Shown: one piece after another, positions 10,666 through 21,095 of the stretch | How the letters are laid out: the number at the start of each line of letters is the position of its first letter | Numbering within the stretch: the first letter of the stretch is position 1 | Position numbers and translations under genes: made by a program | Notes under the pieces: model-generated | What the model saw: the letters and a program-made list of their open reading frames with translations, nothing else | The model's database searches: none | What the model was told of the DNA's origin: nothing | Assembly: GCA_009823505.1 (NCBI GenBank) | Contig: VZQC01004696.1 | Location: 6,375 to 70,374 of the forward strand | Direction of reading: 5' to 3' | DNA: 64,000 bases | Source: Rhizomys pruinosus | Taxonomy: Eukaryota; Chordata; Mammalia; Rodentia; Spalacidae

Positions 10666-11376
10666 AATTATTATTATTGTTATTATTATTGTAAATGCCT
10701 AACAGAAGCAATGTAATCGATGAAGGATGTATTTGGGGTCATTATTTCAGAGTTGAGGCAAGAGGGGAAACAGTCCCAGTTACGGCAGGCAGGAAGCAGG
10801 GAAAAAAACATCCCGAGAGGGTCCAGGGTGACAGACAGCTCTGAGGACACACCACCACCAACCTACTTTCTCCAAGCACCTGACTTTACTACCACCCAAC
10901 AGTGCCAGCACAAAGCGAAGCCATCAAGGAACCAGTCCTAGAGAAAAGTCGTAGCGATGCATGAAAACCCACCCAGGGACACACCCAGAGGTGTCCTTCC
11001 ACACAGCCCCAAGCACTGATGAATCAGACAGAGTCAGCCGACAGTGGACAGCCTCATCCCAGGCCCCACAAAGACACATGAACAGCAACAACAACGACAA
11101 AACCCATCTATTTTCCTGGCTTTAATCAGTATCTGCTTTGTATATCGAACACTGTCCAGACTTCAGAGGTTTTCATACATTCTTTTTATCTAATTTATTG
11201 TTTTAAATATTTTTGTACAAGATTATGTTACAAATTGAATCCAGACTCGTGACCCCCTCCCAACCTCCCCACCCCACCAGATTCACCCTTTGAGTTCTTT
11301 GATGCAGTCCCCTCTGTTGGTGGTGGTGGTGTTGTTCTTTCCAATATGCATCACTCCCAACAAGAAATGTTTACAA

Positions 11377-11640
11377 CTAGGTCATTGGCCCTAGCATCCA
11401 CAGATGAGGGATACCATTCGTCGTTTGTTTTTCTGGGACTGTTACTTCACTTAACATAATATCTTCAAGTTCCATCCATTTACCTGCAAAGCTCATGATG
11501 TCATCTTTCTTTACCACTGCATAGAACTCCACTGTGTAGATGTACCACATTTTCTCTATCCACTCATCGGTTGAGGGGCACTTGGGTTGGTTCCAGCTCC
11601 TTGCTATTGTGAAGAGAGCTGTGGTCTTGGGAGATCCCAA
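11377..11640 (-). mobile_element. L1 ORF2 C-terminal remnant (LINE-1)
   Basis: The - strand translation gives an 87-codon open stretch with the L1 ORF2 tail signature: FTIARSWNQPKCPS, then WIEKMWYIYTVEFYAVVKK, then SFAGKWMELEDIML. This is the C-terminal part after the reverse transcriptase and Cys-rich segments, so the element is 5' truncated to a few hundred bases and not functional. The AT-rich DNA on both sides (about 11,180-11,700) probably belongs to the same element. Confidence 0.85.
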
Positions 11641-11734
11641 TCTTCATACAACATTCTTTACAATCCTTCCATGGATACACTGGTTTTTTTCATTAAAAAA
11701 ATTTTAATGTATTATATATTTTTTATTTTATGTG

Positions 11735-11850
11735 TTTGTTTTACCTGCATGTATGTATATGTATCACATGCATGCAATTCCCATGGAGGTCAGAAGAGGG
11801 CATCAGATCCCCAGGAACTAGAGTTATGGATGGTTGTTAGCCACCATGTA
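11735..11850 (-). mobile_element. Old B3, 3' half
   Basis: Antisense GTGTTTGTTTTACCTGCATG to GTTGTTAGCCACCATG; the element continues at 12,318 after the LTR-like insertion. Confidence 0.7.
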
Positions 11851-11930
11851 TGACGGAGCCAGCTGCCAAAGCTGAACAAAACCTGAATGGGGGAGTGGGA
11901 ATTGAGAAAAAATGAACACACACTACACAC

Positions 11931-11982
<52 letters not shown>

Positions 11983-12318
11983 GATAGAACTGGGAGAGGC
12001 GACCAGTTAATACTGGAGCCCTGAAGTTTATTTTCCAAGGCCTTTTATACAAGCAAGATAAAAAGGACTTTTCTGCAAATTTCACATGGGGTAAAGGTAC
12101 AGTAAAACTTTGTTTACATTTCAAGGACAGTTTCTAAGGTACAGATAAACTTTGTTTTACATGCCAAAGACAGCCTCAAGGACTATTGCCCATCCTGCAA
12201 GGACATTCCCTCCTATTGTATCACATCTGCTTGTACAGTATTAACCCATGCATGCCAAGAACTTGCTGAATTATAGAGGTCAATCTGAATTCACCATGGC
12301 GTCACTCATGCCAGCTCT
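11850..12318 (-). mobile_element. LTR-like insertion interrupting a B3 SINE
   Basis: An old antisense B3 SINE is split here: its 3' half ends at about 11,850 and its 5' half resumes at about 12,318. The inserted 470 bp begins TGACGGAGCC and ends CAGCTCTCCA, with short CATGTA/CATATG flanks that could be a 6-bp target duplication. It carries a (CA)n run and a TTTATTTTCCAAGGCCTTTT motif, which on the - strand gives an A/T-rich poly(A)/TATA-type region. This fits an ERV2-class solo LTR; no coding sequence. Confidence 0.45.
11916..11977 (+). repeat. (CA)n inside LTR-like insertion
   Basis: About 28 units with CTA and CATA breaks. Confidence 0.95.
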
Positions 12319-12403
12319 CCACATATGTGGGTGCTGGGAACCAAACTCCAGTCCCCTATCAGAGCAACCAGTGTTCATAATGGCTGAGCCATCTCTCCAG
12401 ACC
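12318..12403 (-). mobile_element. Old B3, 5' half
   Basis: Continues the split element with TGTGGGTGCTGGGAACC and ends GAGCCATCTCTCCAG. Confidence 0.7.
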
Positions 12404-12534
12404 CAAATTTTTCATTATTAGCTAATATTTTATATAGTACACAAAATAATGATTTCATTATGACATATACATTATTGTATCTTGCTCATAAATTGTTCAA
12501 CTACCAGCTGTACTTAAAAAAAAATTTTTTTTTA

Positions 12535-12665
12535 GCCGGACATGGTGGCACACACCTTTCAACCCAGCACTCGGGAGGCAGAGGCAGGCAGACCTCTGTG
12601 AGTTCAAGGCCAGCCTGGTGTACAGAGCAAGAGAGACCCTATCTCAAAAAGACAAAAAAAAAAAA
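12535..12665 (+). mobile_element. B1 SINE with small deletions
   Basis: CCGGACATGGTGGCACAC to ACCCTATCTCAAAAAGAC; the GTTCCAGGACAGCTGGGG part is missing. Confidence 0.85.
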
Positions 12666-12869
12666 AATTTTATTGTTTGTTTGTTTGCAGAGAGGGCAGT
12701 GCATGTGTATAGAGTGTACATGTGAGTATCACAAGACATGTTGTGGGACTTGGTTCTCCTGTCATGTGGATCCTGAGTGATAGAAATTACCGAGTGCAGA
12801 AAACCAGAAGTCGTCTGGAACTGCTGCTGGCCTTATAAGTCAGCCATTTTCCTCCCTCCTGGGAGGACT

Positions 12870-12975
12870 GTTTGTGAGTTCAAGGCCAGCATGTCCTACA
12901 TAGAGAGTTCCAGGACAGGATGAGACTAGAGGGAGATCCTGTCTCCCAAAGATTAAAAAAAAAAAAAAAAAAAAG
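12870..12975 (+). mobile_element. B1 SINE, 5' truncated
   Basis: TGTGAGTTCAAGGCCAGC through GATCCTGTCTCCCAAAG and a long poly(A), just before the assembly gap. Confidence 0.8.
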
Positions 12976-12993
12976 GACAGTAAAGAAGAGAAG

Positions 12994-13311
12994 NNNNNNN
13001 NNNNNNNNNNNNNNNNNNNNNNNNNNNNNNNNNNNNNNNNNNNNNNNNNNNNNNNNNNNNNNNNNNNNNNNNNNNNNNNNNNNNNNNNNNNNNNNNNNNN
13101 NNNNNNNNNNNNNNNNNNNNNNNNNNNNNNNNNNNNNNNNNNNNNNNNNNNNNNNNNNNNNNNNNNNNNNNNNNNNNNNNNNNNNNNNNNNNNNNNNNNN
13201 NNNNNNNNNNNNNNNNNNNNNNNNNNNNNNNNNNNNNNNNNNNNNNNNNNNNNNNNNNNNNNNNNNNNNNNNNNNNNNNNNNNNNNNNNNNNNNNNNNNN
13301 NNNNNNNNNNN
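12994..13311. other. Assembly gap (318 N)
   Basis: A run of unknown bases between a B1 poly(A) region and a (GGGGA)n tract, both hard to assemble. Frames that cross it are meaningless. Confidence 1.
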
Positions 13312-13350
13312 AGGGGAGGGGAGGGGAGGGGAGGGGAGGGGAGGGGAGGG
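13312..13350 (+). repeat. (GGGGA)n simple repeat
   Basis: About eight units directly after the gap, so its true length is unknown. Confidence 0.95.
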
Positions 13351-13654
13351 AAGAGAAAAGTCCTAGTCTGCACATTCGCTCAGCAGCTGTCTTAACCTGG
13401 GCACACCTGATCCTTCACCTTTGTTCAGGTTCCTCAGCAGTGCAGCTTCCCACAGCTTGCTGCAAGGCCGCTGTCTCTCTAATCGCAGTCTCCTCTGAGG
13501 TCAGGCGTGCTCTCATTCTTTCTCTTCTATTCCTGTATTCTGCACTTCAAAACTTAACACCTGGCATCAAACTCAGGTCGTCAGGCTTGGTGGCAAGTCC
13601 ATCTGTCCGCTCAGCCATATTTATGATTCATGTGTGTTTTGTTTGTTGTTTGTT

Positions 13655-13795
13655 TGTTTGTTTGCAACAGGGGCTCTCTGTAGCCCCAGCTACCCTGCAA
13701 CTTTCTATGTGGACCAGGCTGGCCTCAGTGTTGCAGAGATCCACCCACATCTGCCTCTCAAGGGCTGGAATTACAGCTCTGTCCCACCAGGCACA
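13655..13795 (-). mobile_element. Old B1, antisense
   Basis: CAACAGGGGCTCTCTGTAGCC to CTGGAATTACAGCTCTG with many substitutions. The neighbouring 13,385-13,650 and 13,800-14,215 show nothing I can identify. Confidence 0.7.
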
Positions 13796-14261
13796 GCCCG
13801 GCCCATGTGCTTTTGTTTATTTGACGTTCTCCACTAAAATATCTCCCCCTGCACCCAGCTGGGTGTAATTACGGTAGGAAAGCACACCCATTGGTTACTA
13901 AAAGACCTTGCAATATTATGGTAAGGGACAGAACAGCTGGAGCCTTCCCCTTTGTCCCCTTGGTCACCTAGGACAGCAGCCTTCTTTAACCAGGATGTCA
14001 CATTCCTGTAGCCTTTGTGATCGCATGTCACCTATAAATCACTTATTTTACCACTTAGGTATTACATGCTTGTTGCTTACATTTGTCACAGGGGTATAAA
14101 GGACCCCAGAGACTCGGACAGGGGCTGACTCCTTTAGGGAAAGATACAGGACTGAGCCTGCTCTAGGAAAACTGGCTAGTTACCGTAATAACCTCTTTAT
14201 AAGCACATCACAGAAGTCCTGGATGAGGTTTTAAGTAAGTTTCTTTATTCTAAAGGAAACT

Positions 14262-14415
14262 CTTTTTTTTTTGGTCTTTTCGAGATAGGGTCTCCCTGTA
14301 GCTCCAGCTGTCCTGGAACTCACTGTGTAGACCAGACTGGCCTTGAACTCACAAAGATCCGCCTGCTTCTGCCTCCCAAGTACTAGGATTAAAGGCATGC
14401 GCCACCATGCCTGGC
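14262..14415 (-). mobile_element. B1 SINE, antisense
   Basis: Complete copy between two copies of the target TCTAARGGAAACTCT (14,249 and 14,416). Confidence 0.92.
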
Positions 14416-14429
14416 TCTAAGGGAAACTC

Positions 14430-14655
14430 TTTTTATTTTATTTTATTTATTCTTTATGTGTATGAATGTACTGTCTGTATGTAGGTTGGTGCATCCGTGT
14501 CATGCAAAGCCACGGATGTCAGAAGAGAGTATTGGGTTCCCCTGGAACTGGAGTTAAAGACGGTTCTCAGCCACCATGTGGATGCTGGGGATTGAACCTA
14601 GGTCCTCTGAAAGAGCAGTCAGCACTCTTAACCACTAGGCCATCTCTCCAGCCCC
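14430..14655 (-). mobile_element. B3-type SINE, one unit, antisense
   Basis: Complete copy between the second and third copies of the same target (14,416 and 14,656). Confidence 0.9.
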
Positions 14656-15364
14656 TCTAAAGGAAACTCTTATACAGCAAAGTTCTTAGGCAAAAATCTC
14701 TCTCTCGGGCAAAACTCATTCAGGTTCTTATAGCAAAATCTCTACTTATAGAAAAAGTCTCTACTTACAGCATGATCTCTTCAGGTTCTTATGGCTATAG
14801 CTTCTCACAGCAGAATCTCTGCTTATGGCAAAAAGTCTCTAGCTTAAGGTAAAATGGTGTCTTTCTCCTTAAAGCAAAAGGAGGATTTTGTCTAGTTTAT
14901 GGCATGTGGTGGCCTCCTATCCTTTGTTCAAGCTTATTTATATGCCAAGAGCATGTGGTTCTGAAAGAGGTGGCCAAAAGCTAGGAACTGTGCTTTCACA
15001 CAAAGGACCTGGGGACAGACAGCTCCAAGAGATAAGGCTTGAGTGAACTAACAACCTGGGGGGTAAGGGGTGAGGGGTGGGGGGTAAGAGCAAACATAAA
15101 TCCTGGTAAAAGTAAGGAGGACAGTCTAGTAATGATGTACTCAAGTTCAAAATCCTGAAACATGCACTAACTAGGAGAAGAGGTAGATATTAAGTCAAAT
15201 GGAGACTGTCACAGGATGGCTCTTCCACAGAGCAAAGGAATTTGAGGCCTAGCAGCAGCCCCTAATTCTGGTGTTCCAGAGACAGGGCTGCAGCAGATCT
15301 GGTTTCAGACCCCAGCCCTGTCAGGGCTGCACTGCCAGCTCAAGAATTCCTAAATTCCTGGGCG

Positions 15365-15542
15365 ATTGCTCTTGCAGAGGACCCGGGTTCCATTCCCAGC
15401 ACCCACATGGTGGCTAAGAACCATCTTTAACTCCAGTTCCAGGGGGATCCAACACCCTCTTCTGACCTCTGCGGCATTGCAGGACGTGGGTGCACAAACC
15501 TACATGCAGACAGTACATTCATACACATATAAAAGTAAATTA
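15365..15542 (+). mobile_element. B3-type SINE, 5' truncated
   Basis: It starts at ATTGCTCTTGCAGAGGACC, so the Pol III A box is absent while the B box remains. The tail runs straight into a B1. Confidence 0.85.
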
Positions 15543-15688
15543 AAGCCGGGCGTGGTGGCGCACACCTTTAATCCTAGCACTTGGGAGGCAGAGGCAGGTG
15601 GATCTTTGTGAGTTCAAGGCCAGCCTGGTCTATATATCAAGTTCCAGGACAGCTGGGGCTACAGGGAGACCCTCTCNAAATAAAAAAA
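15543..15688 (+). mobile_element. B1 SINE carrying a single N
   Basis: GCCGGGCGTGGTGGCGC to ACCCTCTC, then N at 15,677. The target AAGAATTCCTAAATTCC flanks the B3-B1 pair as a whole (15,341 and 15,690). Confidence 0.88.
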
Positions 15689-16298
15689 AAAAGAATTCCT
15701 AAATTCCATGCTAAACCTAATTTAACCCATTCTGGGCTGCAGCAGCACTGGAAACAAAAGAAAAAGAAAAAAAAATAAAGACAAAGAAGGTAAACAAGCC
15801 CAAGATGTCCCTTCTGTCAACAACCCAAGAATGGGAAATGAGGGGTGCACTGCATTTCACTGGCAGGGCTGAGCCGGTGCAGTGCAGTCGTAATGGACCC
15901 AGACCTCCCTATTCAAAAGGTTGCAACACCACATGGCTCAGACATCAGGCCAGAATTTGGACTTACACGTGTAGCAGTTTGGGTGGAGCTCTCCAATATT
16001 CAGAAACACTGGCCTTTCACCTGCTCCCTGTGGTGTCAGTTTAACCCTTGTTCCCTTATCCAGCCTCAGTCTCCCCTACATCAGGAGTACACTGCCTTCC
16101 ATCTTTCCTGTCATCCAGAGTTCTCTGTGAATCCCAAATCAAACTGTTCAAGAAAATGACAGCAAGGATCGTGGGCTTCAGGTCAGGCTGTATCCAGGTG
16201 CTAGGATGGCATCATCAGAAACTGTCCTTCCTGGCCATTCTCTCTCCTCACAGTGGAAAGAGGAATCCCAGCAGCTCTTTAAAAAAATCCAGAAAATT

Positions 16299-16550
16299 GG
16301 GGCTGGAGAGATAGCCTAGCGGTTAAGAGAACCGACTGCTCTTGCAGAGGACCTGGGTTCGATCCCCAGCACCCACATGGCGGCTGAGAACCATCTTTAA
16401 CTCCAATTCCAGGAGAACTCCAGTTCCAGGGGAATCCGAGATCCTCTTCTGACCTCCGCAGCATTGCACGACACGGGCGCACAAACCTACATGCAGACAG
16501 TACATTCATACACATAGAAGATAAATAAATAAAATTAAATAATTTAAAAA
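16299..16550 (+). mobile_element. B3-type SINE, two units
   Basis: Complete copy; target AAAAATCCAGAA is repeated at about 16,284 and 16,546. Confidence 0.92.
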
Positions 16551-16579
16551 TCCAGAAGAAAAGCAAAAGTGGTGTGTTA

Positions 16580-16900
16580 GTGTCCTTCTCTGTTGCTGAG
16601 ATCAAAGCTATGACTGAAACTACTTAGGGATAAAAGGGTTTATTTGGCTTACAACTCAGGGTCCATCACTGAGGGAAGTCAGGGCAGGAAGTCAGAGCAG
16701 GAACCTGGAGGCAGGAGCTGAAGCACAGACCACAGAGAAGGAACTCTGCGTAAGGGCTTAGTCTTCTGGCTTGTGCTCTTAACCCAGAACCACCTTCCCA
16801 GGGATCCCACACCCGCAGCAGGCTGAGCCCTCCCTCATTGGAGATTATTACTCTGTTTGAAGTCTGTCAAAAGCTTGCCTGACATGTGTGCGAAGTCACC
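16580..16900 (-). repeat. Rodent medium-reiterated repeat, antisense
   Basis: GTTGCTGAGATCAAAGC, AAGGGTTTATTTGGCTTACA, CATCACTGAGGGAAGTCAGG, CAGGAACCTGGAGGCAGGAG and CAGGCTGAGCCCTCCC appear in the order of the reverse complement of the family at 905-1,425. This is the longest and best copy in the window. Confidence 0.6.
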
Positions 16901-16979
16901 ACCAGCCACGAATACCTATGATAGCAAAGATACATGGTATTGTGTTCTGATGTACAGTGTCCCTGGCGTGTAGATTAGT

Positions 16980-17212
16980 TTTTATTTATTTTATTTTATT
17001 TATTTATTTTTGTATGTGTATGAATGTACTGTCTGCATGTAGGTTTGTGCACCCATGTCATGCAATGCCCCAGAGGTCAGAAGAGGGCGTCAGATTCCCC
17101 TGGAACTGGAGTTAAAGATGGTTCTCAGCCACCATGTGGGTGCTGGGGATCGAACCCAGGTCCTCTGCAAGAGCAGTCGGTGCTCTTAACCACTAGGCCA
17201 TCTCTCCAGCCC
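16980..17212 (-). mobile_element. B3-type SINE, one unit, antisense
   Basis: Complete copy ending CCATCTCTCCAGCCC; GTTTTTATTT flanks both sides. Confidence 0.9.
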
Positions 17213-17239
17213 GTTTTTATTTTTTTAAACTATGCCTTA

Positions 17240-17316
17240 TTGGGGCTGGAAAGATGGCTTAGTGGTTAAGAGCCTTGGCTGCTCCTGCAGAGGACTTGGG
17301 CTCATTCCCACACCCT
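17240..17316 (+). mobile_element. B3 5' fragment
   Basis: Stops after the B box (GGGCTCATTCCCACACCC), where the rodent repeat begins. Confidence 0.75.
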
Positions 17317-17317
17317 G

Positions 17318-17500
17318 TGCTGGACAGCTTTAGTGTTAACGCACCTGGGTTGAGGGAGTTTCAATTGGGGCATTGAATTGGCCTGTGGCCCTGTCTGTGG
17401 AGTAGTGTCTTGATTGTTTAGTGATGTGGGAGGGCACAGCCCACCAAGGGCAGTGTCACTCCTGGGCAGGTTGTTCTGTATCATATAAGAAAACAGGTTG
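17318..17500 (+). repeat. Rodent medium-reiterated repeat, 5' half
   Basis: The stretch runs from GGACAGCTTTAGTGTTAACG through GGCCTGTGGCCCTGTCTGTG to GGGAGGGCACAGCCCACC and TATCATATAAGAAAACAGG, the order of the same family. It is directly followed by B3 SINEs. Confidence 0.5.
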
Positions 17501-17501
17501 A

Positions 17502-17730
17502 GGGGCTGGAGAGATGGCTCAGCGGTTAAGAACACCAACTGCTCTTGCAGAGGACCAGGGTTTGATTCCCAGCACCCATACGGTGGCTAAGAACCGTCTT
17601 TAACTCCAAACTCCAGTTCCAGGGGAATCCGATGCCCTCTTCTGACCTCCATGGCATTGTACGACATGGGTGTATAAACCTACATACAGACAGTACACTC
17701 ATACAGATAAAATAATAAAAAGATTTAAAA
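17502..17730 (+). mobile_element. B3-type SINE, one unit (extra CAAACTC)
   Basis: The unit region reads TAACTCCAAACTCCAGTTCC, an intermediate between one and two units. Confidence 0.88.
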
Positions 17731-17742
17731 AAAAGAAAGCAG

Positions 17743-17968
17743 GGGCTGGAGAGATGGCCTAGTGGTTAAGAGCACTGACTGCTCTTGCAGAGGACCTGGG
17801 TTTGATCCCCAGCACCCACATGGCAGCTGAGAACTGTCTTTGGCTCCAGTTCCACGGGAATCCAACACTCTCTTCTGACCTCCGAGGCATTGCACAACAC
17901 GGGTGCACAAACCTACATGCAGACAGTACATTCATACACATACAAAAATAATAAATTAAAAAAAAAAA
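17743..17968 (+). mobile_element. B3-type SINE, one unit
   Basis: Second copy in a row, 13 bp after the previous tail; a separate insertion in the same orientation. Confidence 0.9.
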
Positions 17969-17980
17969 GAAAATGCCTCA

Positions 17981-18121
17981 GCCAGGCGTGGTGGCACACA
18001 CCTTTAATCCCAGCACTCAGGAGGCAGAGGCAGGTGGATCCCTGTCAGTTCAAGGCCAGCCTGTTCTACATAGTGAGTTCCAGGACAGCTGGAGCTACAG
18101 GAAGACCCTGTCTCAAAAAGA
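17981..18121 (+). mobile_element. B1 SINE
   Basis: GCCAGGCGTGGTGGCACAC to CCCTGTCTCAAAAAG; the GAAAATGCCTC target flanks it (17,969 and 18,120). Confidence 0.9.
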
Positions 18122-18230
18122 AAATGCCTCCCAGACAGACATGCCCACAGGCCAATCCGATAGAGGAAATTCCACAGTTGAGGGTCCATCTTTTCAGTTG
18201 TGTCAAGTCGATGGCCGAAACTATCCAGCG
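18122..18230 (-). repeat. Rodent medium-reiterated repeat, antisense end
   Basis: GACAGACATGCCCACAGGCC, AATTCCACAGTTGAGGG and TTGTGTCAAGTCGATGG correspond to the reverse complement of the repeat's start. With 17,318-17,500 it flanks two B3 and one B1 insertions. Confidence 0.5.
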
Positions 18231-18667
18231 CACACACATGGGCTCATCTCTAGAGTTCTGATAAAAGTCCTGGCTTTCTCTTTGTCTGCCCAGCTCTTTA
18301 AGACAAAGTAAGGCATGGGCTTAAGAGACTCTGATGAGCTAGGATTTTAAATTTCAAATATTCCTTTATTTTGTTTGTGTGTAATGGCTGGGTGGGGGTG
18401 CACATATGCCATGGTGTACCTATAGATAGATGTCAGAGACGACTTTCAGCCATGGGTTCTCTTTCCACCAGGCTGAGTCAGGGGCACTATTGTTTTGTTG
18501 TTTGACTGTGCTGTGTAATCCAGGTTAGCTGGCCCCTAAACTTGGGGTGATTCTCCTATCTCCTCAACTCTCTTCTGATAAGAAAGCTGGGATTACAGAA
18601 TCAGCCACCGCTTTTTATGTGAATTCAGGAGAGCTAACTGAGGTCTTCAAGCTTGATGGGAAAGCTT

Positions 18668-18822
18668 TTTTTTCTTTTCTTTTCTTTTTGAGACAGGGTC
18701 TCCCCGCAGCTCCAGCTGGCCTGGAACCTCACTCTGTAGACCAGGCTGGTCTTGAACTCACAGAGATCCACTGCTGCCTCCCAAGTGCTGGGATTAAAGG
18801 TGTGTACCACCATGTCTGGCAG
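18668..18822 (-). mobile_element. B1 SINE, antisense
   Basis: TTTTTGAGACAGGGTCTCCC to GTGTGTACCACCATGTCTGGC. The AGCT target flanks weakly. Confidence 0.88.
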
Positions 18823-18965
18823 CTCCATGAATGGCCAGATTTGAGTCATATGTCCAGACTCAATCACCATGATTGGGGGCCTGGGGGAGAGGTGAAGTTC
18901 TCTGATTGGCCAGTTCTAGGCCTTTTGCCTGTCTGAAGCCATCAGAATCAAAGCAATTGAAGGAA

Positions 18966-19090
18966 AGGGCTGGCAAGATGGTTCATGCTTGCCACCAAGG
19001 CGGAAGGAGTGAGTTTGATTCCCAGGAACCACATGGTAGATGAAGACTGACTCCCAAAGGTTGTCCTCTGACTTCCATACACATGATTTC
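18966..19090 (+). mobile_element. RSINE1 (B4 family)
   Basis: GGGCTGGCAAGATGGTTCATG, GAGTTTGATTCCCAGGAACC and GGTTGTCCTCTGACTTCC, ending in a (CA)n tract. Confidence 0.75.
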
Positions 19091-19093
19091 ACA

Positions 19094-19141
<48 letters not shown>
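19090..19141 (+). repeat. (CA)n microsatellite
   Basis: About 24 CA units after the RSINE1 tail. Confidence 0.95.
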
Positions 19142-19142
<1 letters not shown>

Positions 19143-19213
19143 GTGTCATTCAGCCACACATAGAGGTAGACACATGAACTTCGTCCACTGGATTACAGGG
19201 AAAAGGAAAAACT

Positions 19214-19450
19214 GGGGGCTGGAGAGATGGCCTAGTGGTTGAGAGCACCGACTGCTCTTGCGGAGGACCGGGGTTCAATCCCCAGCACCAACATGGCGGC
19301 TGAGAGCCATCTTTAGCTCCAGTTCCAGGGGAATCCGACATCCTCTTCTGACCTCCGTGGCATTGCACAACACAGGTGCACAAACCTACATGCAGACAGT
19401 ACATTCATACACATACAAGAATAAATAAAAAATTAAAAAAAAAAAAAAAG
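19214..19450 (+). mobile_element. B3-type SINE, one unit
   Basis: Complete; GGAAAAGGAAAAACT flanks it as target duplication (19,199 and 19,450). Confidence 0.92.
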
Positions 19451-19769
19451 GAAAGGAAAAACTGCCAGCAGCTGTCCTAAACCTTGGGGCCAAAGGCTGA
19501 CAACCTTCCACTGTCCACCTGTCTCATCTAATGTCTACACCAGGCAATGCCCTATTGGCACTCCCAGATCCTCCAGGCTGCTGCCTGATAGGTGCTTTAC
19601 AGCCCAATGCCAGAGTGTCATCTGATAGGCACTCTACCTACAGTCTAATTCCGGCCTGGGCACTCACCACACATCACAGCTGGCGACCTGATAGATCTCC
19701 TTCCAGCCCCATACCAGCTTCCCAGGTTAGTGGTCTGCTGGACTGCTGTCCAACCCACTGGTCACTACT

Positions 19770-20095
19770 ATAGAAGTCTGATGGGCTAAGATTACGCTCC
19801 CAAAATAGCAGCCGGGAGTCCCTGTCTGATGGTAAGAAGGACTTGTCTTTTTATTCACAATATTGTTTTTATACCCAGAGTAACATCATGTCTCAGGGCC
19901 TGGTTAAAGACACTCCCCACACCCACCCCACCCCCGGCTCATGTTCCATAACATCATGAATACTTGTCAATGTCTTTGATCCCAAGGTGTCACAAGCTTG
20001 CTAATACACAGGCAAATCCTGCCTTAGGGCAGGTTTCAGTGTGAACAGACAAGCAGGTAATTTAGCACAAAAGAAGCCACAGGTGGCCTCCTTTT
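19770..20095 (-). mobile_element. LTR-like block, antisense
   Basis: The sequence contains TTTTTATTCACAATATTG and then TTTTTATACCC, i.e. an AATAAA-type signal and TATA-like box on the - strand about 20 bp apart, as in compact ERV LTRs. It has no SINE similarity and ends before a (GGGGA)n tract. The family is not recognised. Confidence 0.35.
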
Positions 20096-20102
20096 TCCCT
20101 AC

Positions 20103-20157
20103 AGAGAGGAGAGGAGGGAGGGGAGGGGAGGGGAGGGGAGGGGGGGAGAGGAGAGAA
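20103..20157 (+). repeat. (GGGGA)n / purine tract
   Basis: GAGGAGAGGAGGG followed by five GGGGA units and GGGGGGAGAGGAGAG. Confidence 0.9.
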
Positions 20158-20184
20158 ATTCACAAATTGAAAAGGCTGTCTGGC

Positions 20185-20390
20185 CAGGCTGAAGAAATGG
20201 TTCAGCAGTTGAGAGCACTGGCTGCTCTTACACTTGCAGGGGACCTGGGTTCGATTCCCAGCACTCACATGGCAGCTGAAAACCAGCCATAACTCCAGTT
20301 CCAGGGGATCTGACACCTCCTCCTGGCCTCTGAGCACTGGACACACATGTAGGCAAAACATTCATACCAATAAAATATAAATAAATGAGT
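20185..20390 (+). mobile_element. Old B3 SINE
   Basis: CAGGCTGAAGAAATGGTTCAG with a duplicated CTTACACTTGCA and single unit; CpG-poor. Confidence 0.75.
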
Positions 20391-20599
20391 ACTTAAAGAA
20401 AGGCTGTTTGGCAAAGGCCAGTAAATAACTGATTCATCTGATAATGGGTATTAATCGAGGGTGATCTCTGCTCTGAGTGGAAGCTGTTCCTCTCTCTGAC
20501 AGAGAAAGTATGACCTTAGGAATCACGAGGACCTGAGTACAAATCCCAACATTCCCTGTGATTTACTCATTTCTTAATTTGTTCACTAATAAACATCAA

Positions 20600-20722
20600 T
20601 AGCGACAGGTGTGGCACAGGCCTGTGACGCCAGCTCTCTGGCACGATGATTGAGATCATCTTCAGCTACATGGTGAGTTTGAGGCTAGCCTGGGCTACAT
20701 GAGACCCTGTCACAAAAAAAAA
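20600..20722 (+). mobile_element. Old B1-like SINE
   Basis: CGACAGGTGTGGCACAGGCC to GACCCTGTCACAAAAA. Confidence 0.65.
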
Positions 20723-20729
20723 ATAACAA

Positions 20730-20955
20730 TGGCTGGAGAGATAGCTCAGTGGGTAAGAGCAGTGGCTGCCCTTCCAAAGGACCAAGGTTCACTCCCAGCA
20801 TCCACATGGTGACTAACAACCACCTGTAACCCAGTTCCAGAAGATCCGACGACACCCTCTTCTGGCCTCTGGGGGGCATTGAACACATGTGGCGCACTTC
20901 CATATATGCAGGCAAAACACTCATGCACAAAATAAAAATAAAACGTTTTTAAAAT
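20730..20955 (+). mobile_element. Old B3 SINE
   Basis: TGGCTGGAGAGATAGCTCAG to AAAACACTCATGCACAAAAT; directly follows the B1-like tail. Confidence 0.8.
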
Positions 20956-20964
20956 AAAAATAAC

Positions 20965-21095
20965 ATGGGATGGCATATGCCTTTAATCCCAGCATTCAAG
21001 AGGCAGAAGCAGGCAGATCTCTGTGAGTTTAAGGCCAGCCTGGTCTACATAGCAAGTTTCAGGTTAGTCAAGGCTTTTAGTGACTAAAACAAAAC
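20965..21095 (+). mobile_element. B1 SINE, diverged
   Basis: TGGGATGGCATATGCC to AGTTTCAGGTTAGTC; the distal end is altered. 21,100-21,560 shows no gene or repeat I can name. Confidence 0.75.

Larger units (their letters stand above)
14215..15235 (-). mobile_element. LTR-like block with degenerate tandem units
   Basis: Outside two nested SINEs (14,262-14,655), the block consists of TTTCTTTATTC and then many loose repeats of a CAAAATCTCTACTTAT-like unit between about 14,680 and 14,860. A TTTATATG TATA-type box is at about 14,936. Antisense LTRs of rodent ERVs often look like this, but I cannot name the family. Confidence 0.35.

Noticed and set aside
11377..11640. Intact L1 ORF2 gene
   Set aside because: Only the C-terminal 87 codons remain; the endonuclease and reverse transcriptase are absent.
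12840..13375. Frames of 140-177 codons across the first N gap
   Set aside because: Most residues are unknown; the rest come from B1 and (GGGGA)n.
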